NCBI RefSeq assembly: GCF_003383615.1
Contig: NZ_QNUL01000007.1
Location: forward strand, 124,001-188,000
DNA from: Dyadobacter luteus
Lineage (GTDB): Bacteria; Bacteroidota; Bacteroidia; Cytophagales; Spirosomataceae
Direction of reading: 5' to 3'
DNA: 64,000 nucleotides
The number at the start of each line of letters is the position of its first letter. Within the stretch, counting starts at the first letter, position 1. The notes under the pieces were generated by a model that was not told the DNA's origin, searched no databases, and saw nothing but the letters and a program-made list of their open reading frames with translations. Shown piece after piece: positions 53,958 through 62,318 of this stretch. The position numbers were made by a program, and so were the translations under genes.

Positions 53958-54584
53958 CTAAAGAAAGACTGACGTATCCCCAAGCCCCTCCCTTACAATT
54001 TCAAAATCGTCGCCATCAGCCTTTATGATCGTGGATCCTATGTTTCCTCCATATCCGCCATCTATCACGATATCTACCTGGTGCTGAAACTTTTCGAATA
54101 TTAGTTCGGGATCCGTAGAATACTCAATCACTTCATCATCATCTTTTATAGATGTGGTAACGATTGGATTGCCGAGCGCTTTAACGATTTCACGGGGAAT
54201 ATTATGATCAGGAATACGAATACCAACCGTCTTTTTATTGGTATTTAACAACTTGGGAACACTATTATTAGCATTCAAAATAAAAGTATAGGGACCGGGA
54301 AGGACTCTTTTCATCATCTTAAATGCTACATTTCCTACCCTTGCATAGTCAGCAATATGGCTCAAATCATAGCAGATAAATGAAAAGTCGTTTTTCTGAG
54401 GTTTGATACCTTTTATACGCGCTATCTTTTCGACAGCCCGTGTATTAAAAATATCACATCCCAGACCATACACCGTATCCGTCGGGTAAATGACCAGACC
54501 TCCATCTTTGAGGCATTCAACAACCTGACGAATTCGTCTCTCATCAGGATTTTCAGGATATATTTTGATTAATTCTGCGGGCAT
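53958..54584 (-). CDS. L-threonylcarbamoyladenylate synthase (TsaC/Sua5/YrdC type)
   Basis: 208 residues. The YrdC signature LKDGGLVIYPTDTVYGLGCDI and ICYDLSHIADYARV, plus GPYTFILNAN and VGIRIPDH, place it in the TsaC family. It makes the threonylcarbamoyl-AMP used for t6A modification of ANN-decoding tRNAs. The Sua5 C-terminal domain is absent. It lies 17 bases downstream of the glycosyltransferase gene in the same direction and may share its transcript. Confidence 0.92.
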   Translation of the reverse strand: MPAELIKIYPENPDERRIRQVVECLKDGGLVIYPTDTVYGLGCDIFNTRAVEKIARIKGIKPQKNDFSFICYDLSHIADYARVGNVAFKMMKRVLPGPYTFILNANNSVPKLLNTNKKTVGIRIPDHNIPREIVKALGNPIVTTSIKDDDEVIEYSTDPELIFEKFQHQVDIVIDGGYGGNIGSTIIKADGDDFEIVREGLGDTSVFL

Positions 54585-54601
54585 GGCGGAAATTAGCTTT
54601 T

Positions 54602-55609
54602 TTAGTGAACAATATCAAAAGCTAAATCCTTCCCTGAAGTGATTAATTTATAGATATTGTTGATATAGAACCGATACAGAGAATTGACCGGGATATGTAA
54701 TCGGCACAGAAATACAATCATCTCCGTCTTCCAGCCAGGGTTTTCTATATAATTAAGTAATTTCCTAAATTTTAATGCCAGATCGAATTCCTGAGCATAA
54801 AGACATTTTCTGATGAAGCTTCGGATCCTGTTTGCCAGCAAATCAAATTCTTCCTGATCCCGATTTAAATCGTAGGCTTTGTTACAAACCGTATAACAAC
54901 TATCCAGGATACCACTTCCTTTTTCCAGAATCTGGAATTTAAGAGAATTAGGAACATCTCTTTTCGAAGTCAGGATTTCATCGAGGTAATAATATTTATA
55001 AGCAGAAGCAGAACGTATCCAAAAATCAAAGTCTTCAAATGCCAAAGACTCATCATAGCCTCCAAGGTGTTTCAGCACACTCGTCCGCATCATCATTGTT
55101 GGTGTACAGATAAAATATTTCTCCAGAACACGCTTATATACATCTCCGCTTGGCACTGTTCCTATCGCTTTCCCTTCAGCGTCAATTTGAAAATGATACT
55201 GAAGATGCTTTCCATCCACGTCTATGTACCTGGCATTGGAGAACACTACGGCATAGTCTTCCGAACAGGACTCAAATGCTGCAACCTGACTTGATATCCT
55301 GTTTGGAAAAAATACGTCGTCACCTGATAAGTCAATCACATATTTCCCTTCTGCTATCGCAAGTCCCTGATTGAAAGCTTTACAGAGGCCTTTATTAAAC
55401 ACATTTCGGATTAAAGTTAGCTCAGGATGAATCTCCCTTGCCGCCTCTATCAGATTTAACGTATTGTCGGCACTTGCATTATCAATAACAATGAGCTGAA
55501 TATTGGGATAATCCTGGGCAAAAACGGCAGAAAGGCATTCGCCTATAAACCTTTCATGGTTATAGGTCGTCAAAATAACACTTACGAGGGGTTGTTTTCT
55601 ATCTTCCAT
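54602..55609 (-). CDS. Family 2 glycosyltransferase
   Basis: 335 residues from the ATG at 55609; the open frame continues five codons upstream to 55624. The GT-A fold is shown by VSVILTTYNHERFIGECLSAV and VIDNASADN in the nucleotide site, and LSGDDVFFPNR supplies the metal-binding acidic pair. Members transfer sugars to lipid carriers, polysaccharides or proteins. The acceptor is unknown, and no other glycan-synthesis genes are next to it except the WbqC-family gene 1.5 kb downstream. Confidence 0.88.
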   Translation of the reverse strand: MEDRKQPLVSVILTTYNHERFIGECLSAVFAQDYPNIQLIVIDNASADNTLNLIEAAREIHPELTLIRNVFNKGLCKAFNQGLAIAEGKYVIDLSGDDVFFPNRISSQVAAFESCSEDYAVVFSNARYIDVDGKHLQYHFQIDAEGKAIGTVPSGDVYKRVLEKYFICTPTMMMRTSVLKHLGGYDESLAFEDFDFWIRSASAYKYYYLDEILTSKRDVPNSLKFQILEKGSGILDSCYTVCNKAYDLNRDQEEFDLLANRIRSFIRKCLYAQEFDLALKFRKLLNYIENPGWKTEMIVFLCRLHIPVNSLYRFYINNIYKLITSGKDLAFDIVH

Positions 55610-55710
55610 CCTTCTGTGAACCACCTGTATTAACTGGTAATTTTAAACGATTATAATAACCGTAAGTCACAAAAATCCGAAATAATACTACAAAACAGAA
55701 GACCTACTTA

Positions 55711-56649
55711 TTATTCGGTTCCAGCCTTCCGAAGTCGCTGACGCACACGTCGTTTGGCGGTATCAATACTTGCGTTTACCTCGAAACCCAGAATAATTAC
55801 AAAAGCAAGCAAGTAATACCAGATCATCAGCGCTATCAGCGTCCCGATAGAACCGTATAGCTTGTTATAAGAACTGAACCGCGATAGATAGAAAGAGAAA
55901 CCAAGGGTTGCCACTAAAATGAGTACAGAAGCAATAACAGTACCAAAGTTAAAAAGCGTGTAGCGCTTGCCTTGGCTCGGGGCGAAACGATAAATCAACG
56001 ATATAGCCAACATCAGTGCACCGAAAGTAATCAGGTAACGTGTAACGTTAAACAGGAAAACCACCCAGCTATTCTGAAAAATATTCCATCCACTCAGATA
56101 GTTGATAACGGCGTCGCCTACAATAAGCATCAGTATTGCGACAACCACTACAGCAATAAGTAGTAATGTAAGTAAAATGGCAATACCACGTTTCTTTAAA
56201 AACCCTCTGGTTTCCTGTTCTTCGAATACGACATCAAAAGAATGCATTAAAGACATCATCCCATTGGTCGAGGCGATCATGGTGAAGATGAAACCAAAGG
56301 AAAGTACACCACGGCGAGGTCTGCTAAGAATATCCATAATAGTCTGGTCAGCATCTTCATATATGCCCCGGGGCATCGCCTCCTGTAGCATCGTCATAAT
56401 CTGCTTGTCCAGATCCGCAATCGGGATATATGGAATGAGTGTAAAAAGAAAGATAATCGCAGGAAAAGAGGCAAGTGTCAGGCTGTAAGCAACTGCAGAC
56501 GCTCTCTGGTCTATATCAAATTTTCTGTTGCTATGGACAAGATTCAGCAGAATCTCATAAAGAGATATTGTACCGCGAAATAAGGTATTCCTTTGAGCCC
56601 AGAGAATCAGCTGCTTGATATGCCGGTTTCTCAACAGTTTTTCAAGCAT
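55711..56649 (-). CDS. YihY/BrkB-family membrane protein
   Basis: 312 residues with about six transmembrane helices and the family pattern AVAYSLTLASFPAIIFLFTLIPYIP and GTLIALMIWYYLLAFVIILGFEVNA. Older names such as ribonuclease BN are not supported for this family; transport or envelope roles remain unclear. The C-terminus is strongly basic (AKRRVRQRLRKAG). It is followed by the glycosyltransferase gene, but 100 bases separate them. Confidence 0.88.
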   Translation of the reverse strand: MLEKLLRNRHIKQLILWAQRNTLFRGTISLYEILLNLVHSNRKFDIDQRASAVAYSLTLASFPAIIFLFTLIPYIPIADLDKQIMTMLQEAMPRGIYEDADQTIMDILSRPRRGVLSFGFIFTMIASTNGMMSLMHSFDVVFEEQETRGFLKKRGIAILLTLLLIAVVVVAILMLIVGDAVINYLSGWNIFQNSWVVFLFNVTRYLITFGALMLAISLIYRFAPSQGKRYTLFNFGTVIASVLILVATLGFSFYLSRFSSYNKLYGSIGTLIALMIWYYLLAFVIILGFEVNASIDTAKRRVRQRLRKAGTE

Positions 56650-56671
56650 AGTATGCGTCTTAAGATTCAGT

Positions 56672-57079
56672 TTAAAAATACGGTTTCAATTTTTCGAGCA
56701 GTCGGTCGGGTGCCATGCACAATTTGGCATTATCCATACGCTGAAAAACAAGGGTGGTCTCGCCGGTATTTAATAAATCGCCATCCTGATTACGGATCTC
56801 GTAATGAAAAATTACGCGAACACGGGGCATTTCATTTAAAGTCACCTTGATACTCAGCAAATCGTCGTAACGGGCAGGTTTCAGATATCTTGACCGGTTT
56901 TCATAAACGGGCATCATTACCCCTTCACCCTCCATCGCCTTGTAATGAAAATCGATGCTCCTTAATGCTTCCACCCTACCGATTTCATAGTATCTGGCAT
57001 AGTTTCCATAATAAACATATCCCATTTGGTCTGTGTCCGCGTAACGTACTCTGATTCCTTTTACTTCGTATGAAAACAT
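56672..57079 (-). CDS. Hotdog-fold acyl-CoA thioesterase (YbgC type)
   Basis: 135 residues with the catalytic-region motif RYADTDQMGYVYYGNYARYYEIGR, in which the Asp in YADTDQMG is the usual active-site acid of 4-hydroxybenzoyl-CoA thioesterase-like proteins. It hydrolyses short acyl-CoA or acyl-ACP. The tol-pal neighbourhood seen in proteobacteria is absent. The YihY gene starts 22 bases downstream, so the two may form an operon. Confidence 0.9.
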   Translation of the reverse strand: MFSYEVKGIRVRYADTDQMGYVYYGNYARYYEIGRVEALRSIDFHYKAMEGEGVMMPVYENRSRYLKPARYDDLLSIKVTLNEMPRVRVIFHYEIRNQDGDLLNTGETTLVFQRMDNAKLCMAPDRLLEKLKPYF

Positions 57080-57102
57080 GTAAATATTTTATAATTCTGT
57101 TT

Positions 57103-57143
57103 AAAAACAAGAGCCGGATGAATCGTCAACCCTTCATCCGGCT
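57103..57143 (-). terminator. Terminator of mltG
   Basis: On the minus strand AGCCGGATGAA (57133-57143) pairs with TTCATCCGGCT (57112-57122), loop of 10 bases, followed by TTGTTTTT. Confidence 0.88.
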
Positions 57144-57163
57144 TTCTGGTATTTACATCTATC

Positions 57164-58201
57164 TTATTTCATAATGTTCAATCTGTTAAGCTCAGCCTGA
57201 TACATACGGGCATTGTTCAGATGGTCGGGATAAGTTTTGGCAAATGCATGATAACCTGACAAATCTGCTTTGGCACACATGTACAAATACTCGTGTTTGT
57301 CATAATTTAATACCGCATCCAGCGACTTAAAATCAGCCACGCGAATAGGCCCCGGAGGCAAACCTATATTCACATAAGTATTGTAAGGAGACTTCACCCT
57401 TAGCTGATCATTCAGAATGCGTTTAATTGCAAAATCCTGCAACGCAAATTTGATGGTAGGATCGGCTTGTAACGGCATCTGAGCATTGAGGCGATTCATA
57501 TACAAACCTGCTACTCTTGGTCTCTCATCTACCTTACGCGCCTGCTCTTCTTCAACGATTGATGCAAGAATAGACACCTGTACAGGTGTCAGACCGATTT
57601 GTTTGGCTTTTGATAAGCGCTCTTCATTCCAGAATTTTTTATACTCTGAGTGCATCCTGTCAAGGAACTTCTCCGTACCCGTGGTCCAGTATATCTCATA
57701 AGTATTAGGCAGGAACATCGAAACAATCGTGAGTGTATCCAAACCATATTTACGACACACTTCCTGGTCATTCAAAGCCTTTCTGAAATTATCTTCTCCA
57801 AATTCAAAACGGCTGCCGATTCTACGGATCAGGTCTTCCTTCAAACGGATGTTATTAAAGGTCAACTTTACAGCATCCTGTTCACCGGATACGAGCTTTT
57901 TTACAGCCTGATAATTGGTTGTATTCGGTTTAAAAACATAACGACCCGGTTTGATATTCTCGGGATAGTCAAGGAATTTTGCCAGAAAACGGAATGAAAT
58001 CTGGTCGGTAATGACCTCATGTTTGTTCAATGAGTCCAGTACCGTTTTGTAATCAGCGCCTTCAGGTATTAATAAGGCAAAGCTCGACTCCTTGTCAGCC
58101 TGAATATTCGGCGTTTTGAAAATCTGCCAAAAGTAAAAAGTGAATGTAGTGGTCAGAATCGCTATCGTGACAAACAACCCTACTTTAAAATTACGCGACA
58201 T
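57164..58201 (-). CDS. mltG: Endolytic transglycosylase MltG
   Basis: 345 residues. One N-terminal transmembrane helix (about 7-28) is followed by a periplasmic LysM-like region and the YceG domain. The catalytic Glu is in ILASIVEEEQA, with RLNAQMPLQADPTIKFAL and PYNTYVNIGLPPGPI also conserved. MltG cuts newly made glycan strands and sets their length, working next to class A penicillin-binding proteins such as the one at 38-41 kb. It is a single gene with its own terminator. Confidence 0.94.
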   Translation of the reverse strand: MSRNFKVGLFVTIAILTTTFTFYFWQIFKTPNIQADKESSFALLIPEGADYKTVLDSLNKHEVITDQISFRFLAKFLDYPENIKPGRYVFKPNTTNYQAVKKLVSGEQDAVKLTFNNIRLKEDLIRRIGSRFEFGEDNFRKALNDQEVCRKYGLDTLTIVSMFLPNTYEIYWTTGTEKFLDRMHSEYKKFWNEERLSKAKQIGLTPVQVSILASIVEEEQARKVDERPRVAGLYMNRLNAQMPLQADPTIKFALQDFAIKRILNDQLRVKSPYNTYVNIGLPPGPIRVADFKSLDAVLNYDKHEYLYMCAKADLSGYHAFAKTYPDHLNNARMYQAELNRLNIMK

Positions 58202-58263
58202 GGTGGTTAGCTTTAAGCTGTTAGTGGTGAGCCATCAGCCATTTAGATAATTAAATTGTACAA

Positions 58264-59343
58264 TTATAAATTACTTTCAAAACTGATACCGAAGCGCTTT
58301 GCCAATTCTGATAGTGACAAAACGACCGGTTCAAGCAACTCGATACCTTCAACACTTCTGACTGCTTCAATTTCCCTTTCAGGGTCACCAGGAATCAGTA
58401 CACGTTTACCTTTCACAGCCTTTGCTCCCCGGAATGCACCAATCCATTTATCCATATCTTTTTTGAATTCGTCGGCAGGCCTGAAACCGTCGATACGCAT
58501 CGCGCCCAGAAAGTGGCCGGTTCCCAAGCCTACTCCTTCCTGCGCAGACATAAATCCGGCAGTGGCAAATGGCGGAACCCATGGACCAAAATTAGCGCCT
58601 GACAACACACCCGAAAAAATATCAACAATGGCTCCCAGCCCGTATCCTTTGTGGCTCCCATGTTCTCTGTCTGAACCCAGCGGAAGCAATCCGCCGCCGC
58701 TTTTCACAGCATTGGAATCTGTAGTATCTTCTCCCTTAGCATCCTGCGCCCAGCCCAATGGTGCCGGCAAACCTTTGCGCTGCAGAATTTCGAACTTTCC
58801 ATACGCTACAGCAGTAGAAGCAAAATCAGCAACAAACGGAGGTTCATTTAATGCTGGTACGGCCACTGCGATTGGATTGGTACCCAATAGTTTTTCCAAT
58901 GAAAAAGTAGGTGTCACAAGCGGTGCTGCATTAGTCATGGTCATTCCGATCATTTCCTTCTGAAGAGCGAGCATGGCATGGTAGCCGGCAATTCCAAAAT
59001 GATTGGAATTACGTACAGACACCCAGCCTGAACCCACTTTTTCCGCTTTCTCCATCGCAATTTCCATTGCACGTGGTGCTACTACCAACCCCAATCCCTT
59101 GTCTCCATCCACTACCGCAGTACTGGGCGTTTCATGCACAACTTTTATATTAGGAGTAGGATTAAGCCGGCCATGATCATAAAGGCGGACGTAACCAGCG
59201 AGCCGCGCAATTCCGTGAGAATCAACTCCTCTCAAATCGGCACTCACCAACACTTCTGCTGCCAGTCTGGCCTCTTCGGGCCTGCAACCAATAGCTAAAA
59301 ATACTTCTTCTGTAAAATGCTTTAAATAACTTGCCTGATACAT
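58264..59343 (-). CDS. Ldh2-family malate/lactate/sulfolactate dehydrogenase
   Basis: 359 residues. It is unrelated to classical lactate dehydrogenase. Signatures include ADLRGVDSHGIARL, NSNHFGIAGYH, DFASTAVAYGKFE and GYGLGAIVDIFSGVLSG. The family uses NAD(P) and oxidises a range of 2-hydroxyacids and ureidoglycolate; the substrate is undecided here. The start at 59343 is followed upstream by a possible short gene (59370-59483) at 26 bases distance. Confidence 0.88.
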   Translation of the reverse strand: MYQASYLKHFTEEVFLAIGCRPEEARLAAEVLVSADLRGVDSHGIARLAGYVRLYDHGRLNPTPNIKVVHETPSTAVVDGDKGLGLVVAPRAMEIAMEKAEKVGSGWVSVRNSNHFGIAGYHAMLALQKEMIGMTMTNAAPLVTPTFSLEKLLGTNPIAVAVPALNEPPFVADFASTAVAYGKFEILQRKGLPAPLGWAQDAKGEDTTDSNAVKSGGGLLPLGSDREHGSHKGYGLGAIVDIFSGVLSGANFGPWVPPFATAGFMSAQEGVGLGTGHFLGAMRIDGFRPADEFKKDMDKWIGAFRGAKAVKGKRVLIPGDPEREIEAVRSVEGIELLEPVVLSLSELAKRFGISFESNL

Positions 59344-59369
59344 ATATGGTCAAAAATGTGCGATACTAT

Positions 59370-59483
59370 TTACAAAGAAGCCTCCGGCACGAAATACCAA
59401 CCTACTTCGCCGGGTGCAAATATCCATATTACATTAACATCGTCCAATATTTTACCATTCCAATAATATCGGCAGCGGATCAT
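59370..59483 (-). CDS. Possible small protein (37 residues) upstream of the Ldh2-family gene
   Basis: An ATG at 59481-59483 opens 37 codons ending at TAA 59370-59372, in a 246-base gap. The translation (MIRCRYYWNGKILDDV, then NVIWIFAPGEVGWYFVPEASL when continued over residues 17-37) has balanced composition, three Trp residues and codon use like the neighbours. The same frame is open for a further 29 codons upstream but lacks a clear start there. It could be a real small gene, the remnant of a longer one, or chance. No family recognised. Confidence 0.35.
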   Translation of the reverse strand: MIRCRYYWNGKILDDVNVIWIFAPGEVGWYFVPEASL

Positions 59484-59589
59484 TAATCTTTTACCCCCAA
59501 ATGCACGTATAATGCTGAAATAAGTGAAAATTTGTAGTGAAAACAGCTGATTCAGCTTTTCAACTCTCTTTTATTAGCATGAAATATAC

Positions 59590-60219
59590 ATGGAAATAAG
59601 AAACAGCTTTTTGAAACGAATCCTCAGTTATTTTATCCGCGGACTTGTTTTGGTAGCTCCGTTGTACGCAACCGCCCTTATTATCTGGACGGGGATAGAG
59701 TTTCTGGATAACATCATCCCGATCAATGTTCCCATCTCAGGAAGAAAAGACGTATACCTTCCCGGCCTGGGCGGACTCATCATTATCGGTGGGATTGTAT
59801 TGCTTGGATTTTTCTTTTCAACAGTTGTACCGCAATCCTTTTTGCGGTTCACAGAGAGCATCATGCGGAGAATTCCGTTGGTAAGCCTGATCTATTACTC
59901 CATTAAAGATCTCATTCTCGCGTTCGTAGGGGATAAGAAAAAATTCAATCAGCCTGTGCTTGTTACTGTGTACAAGGATACGGGTATAAAAAAAATCGGT
60001 TTCATTACACAAACAGATCTTAGTCATCTCCATATTGAGGAGCATGTGGCGGTATATATGCCGTTTTCCTATTCTCTGTCAGGCGAATTATTTATTGTGC
60101 CTGCTGAAAATGTTACGGTTTTGGATACAAGTGCTACTGATGTGATGAAAATGGTCATTTCCGGCGGTGTGTCAGTGAAAATCTCCAAAGAAGAGAGTGA
60201 AATTGATGAAGAGCAATAG
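59590..60219 (+). CDS. DUF502 membrane protein
   Basis: 209 residues with two transmembrane helices (about 14-38 and 55-77) and the motifs YFIRGLVLVAPLYATALIIW, PGLGGLIIIGGIVLLGFFF, and a soluble C-terminal half with VAVYMPFSYSLSGELFIVP. This is the DUF502 family, widespread in bacteria and plants with no settled biochemical role; plant members are linked to membrane trafficking. It is a single gene followed after 79 bases by another. Confidence 0.87.
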   Translation: MEIRNSFLKRILSYFIRGLVLVAPLYATALIIWTGIEFLDNIIPINVPISGRKDVYLPGLGGLIIIGGIVLLGFFFSTVVPQSFLRFTESIMRRIPLVSLIYYSIKDLILAFVGDKKKFNQPVLVTVYKDTGIKKIGFITQTDLSHLHIEEHVAVYMPFSYSLSGELFIVPAENVTVLDTSATDVMKMVISGGVSVKISKEESEIDEEQ

Positions 60220-60273
60220 TGCAGTTGCAAGCAACATTGCGCACGCTTTACCCGTTTTAAAGGAATGATTGCC

Positions 60274-60281
60274 TATCTTTG
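60274..60281 (+). promoter_or_regulatory. -7 promoter element (TATCTTTG) for the exported protein gene
   Basis: An exact TAnnTTTG match only 17 bases before the ATG at 60299, implying a leader of about 10-12 bases. No -33 TTG at the usual distance. Confidence 0.5.
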
Positions 60282-60298
60282 AACGATTCCTTTTTTAC

Positions 60299-60913
60299 AT
60301 GAAACAATATCTTACAATACTATTCTTACTGGCGGTCGGACATTTTACAGCTTCGGCCCAGGATCAGTACGATCCGCAAAAAGCGCTTTCCAGTGAAGAA
60401 ATTTTCCTTAAACAAAACAGTAACAACAAGGTAATAGCCACTCCGGGTCAGAAATATATCGTTCTCGATGCTTCTCCCGCAATAGGAGGATTTCACCGCT
60501 ACAGATTTTTCCCGGGAGATAATATCAAGTTCAGACTCAAAAACGAATCAATCCGCTTTAATGAACTGATCACCGGCGTTACCGATTCATCCTTCACTAT
60601 AGGAACGGTGAATGAAGTCATGAAAAGAATGGATTATCAGGATGTACTTCTGAAAGACATTCGCCTGCTGAAAGTGTCACGTCGTATTCCATTTGTGACG
60701 CAGGCAGCCTATTTGCTCCCTTTTGCAGGACTGATTTACGTAGGTGCTGATTTCTTCAACAGAGGTATCGACAACAAACGCTTTACCACCGACGGATCCA
60801 CACTGATTGTAGGAGGTGCCATTGTAGCTACAGGTATATTTTGCTACAAAGTTTCATTTTCATCCCTTAAGATCAACAACAGAAATAAGTTGAAAGTATT
60901 GGAAACATACTGA
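60299..60913 (+). CDS. Exported protein of unknown function with C-terminal membrane segment
   Basis: 204 residues from the ATG at 60299. A signal peptide (about 1-20, MKQYLTILFLLAVGHFTASA) is followed by a domain with beta-strand character (IKFRLKNESIRFNELITGVTDSSFTIG) that I do not recognise. Near the C-terminus two hydrophobic stretches (about 135-150 and 167-185, including LIVGGAIVATGIFCYKV) suggest membrane association. It is directly upstream of aroA (90 bases) in the same direction, but probably with its own promoter. Confidence 0.68.
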   Translation: MKQYLTILFLLAVGHFTASAQDQYDPQKALSSEEIFLKQNSNNKVIATPGQKYIVLDASPAIGGFHRYRFFPGDNIKFRLKNESIRFNELITGVTDSSFTIGTVNEVMKRMDYQDVLLKDIRLLKVSRRIPFVTQAAYLLPFAGLIYVGADFFNRGIDNKRFTTDGSTLIVGGAIVATGIFCYKVSFSSLKINNRNKLKVLETY

Positions 60914-61003
60914 CGCCAACCCTGTAAACACTTCATCGTACAGCAAGCCTATTGAAATTTCAAATCCACCATTTTTTGCTCCAATAACCTGTTATTCAAT
61001 AAA

Positions 61004-62236
61004 GTGAAATCTATACTTGTTCATCCGCCTCAGAATCCCATAGCTACAGAAATTAAACTTGCTGCATCCAAAAGTGAGTGTAACAGAGCGCTGATTATCA
61101 ATGCGCTGACCGGATTTACTTCTGAACTTACCAACATTTCTGAGGCACGTGATTCACAAACCATGTTACGTCTGCTGGCTTCTGACGAGGAAACCGCTGA
61201 TGTAATCGACGCCGGAACAACCATGCGCTTTCTGACTGCCTATTTCGCAGTGACCAATCAGAAAAAACGCATGACAGGCACGCCAAGAATGTGCGAGCGC
61301 CCGATCGGAATTCTGGTAGATGCTTTGAGAACACTTGGAGCAGATATTCAATATGAAAAAGTGGAAGGTTATCCTCCGCTGTTACTGAATGGATTTAAGT
61401 ATTCAGGACAAAATACTGTTAGCATACGCGGCAATGTCAGCAGCCAATATATCTCTGCCTTACTCCTTATAGCTCCGTCTTTACCGGAAGGTATCACCAT
61501 TCAGCTTGAAGGAGAAGTAGGCTCACGCCCGTATATCGAAATGACGCTGAAGCAGATGGCTGCTTTCGGAGTGGATTATCAGGCAGACTGGCACACGAAT
61601 ACATTGCACGTACCTGCTTCGAAATACAAATCAACTCCTTACGCCATCGAGTCAGACTGGTCAGGAGCAAGCTACTGGTACAGCATCGTCGCTTTGGCAG
61701 AAAATGCTGAAGTAGAATTACTGGGTCTGAAAGAAGATTCGCTTCAGGGCGACAGCGCTATTGCCGAAATCATGAGCCACCTGGGAGTTGAAAGTATTTT
61801 CACTGAAAGAGGTGTTTTACTACGTAAAATAGCTCCTTCGCCATCTATAGGATGGGATTTTACAGACTGCCCCGATCTTGCCCAGACAGTTGCCGTTTGC
61901 TGTGCAATGAAAAATATTCCTCTGTCATTAACAGGCATTGAGAGTTTAAAAATAAAAGAAACAGACCGTGTGCTCGCACTCCAACAGGAACTTCAAAAAC
62001 TGGGTGCCGAGTTAAAAGAAATTGAGACCAATCACCTATACCGTGTTTCACGTATAGCCGATTTTCCTGATACGACACCGTCTATTCACACGTATGACGA
62101 CCACCGCATGGCCATGGCCTTTGCTCCAGTTGGTATGATGCATCCTATATTGATTGAGGAGCCGGGCGTAGTGGTGAAATCGTATCCGGGTTACTGGAAC
62201 GATCTTGCCAAAGTGACGACCTGGGAAGAAGTATAG
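61004..62236 (+). CDS. aroA: 3-phosphoshikimate 1-carboxyvinyltransferase (EPSP synthase)
   Basis: 410 residues, start GTG at 61004. The shikimate-3-phosphate site has AASKSECNRALIINALTG and DAGTTMRFLTAYFA, and the PEP-site part has TGTPRMCERPIGILVDALRTLGA. The C-terminal half has LKIKETDRVLALQQELQKLGA and YDDHRMAMAFAPVG. It catalyses the sixth step of the shikimate pathway towards chorismate. It is slightly shorter than the common 425-430 residues because of compact loops; no domain is missing. Confidence 0.95.
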   Translation: MKSILVHPPQNPIATEIKLAASKSECNRALIINALTGFTSELTNISEARDSQTMLRLLASDEETADVIDAGTTMRFLTAYFAVTNQKKRMTGTPRMCERPIGILVDALRTLGADIQYEKVEGYPPLLLNGFKYSGQNTVSIRGNVSSQYISALLLIAPSLPEGITIQLEGEVGSRPYIEMTLKQMAAFGVDYQADWHTNTLHVPASKYKSTPYAIESDWSGASYWYSIVALAENAEVELLGLKEDSLQGDSAIAEIMSHLGVESIFTERGVLLRKIAPSPSIGWDFTDCPDLAQTVAVCCAMKNIPLSLTGIESLKIKETDRVLALQQELQKLGAELKEIETNHLYRVSRIADFPDTTPSIHTYDDHRMAMAFAPVGMMHPILIEEPGVVVKSYPGYWNDLAKVTTWEEV

Positions 62237-62318
62237 TATAAAGGGTCCGTCAGGATAATATGGCTAAACTTTATTATCTTGACGGATTCATCATACTGTA
62301 TTCTGAACTAGTTACCAA

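Noticed and set aside
59584..59589. Possible Shine-Dalgarno site for the DUF502 gene
   Set aside because: No purine-rich AGGAG-like stretch is present at the right distance, as expected for this phylum.
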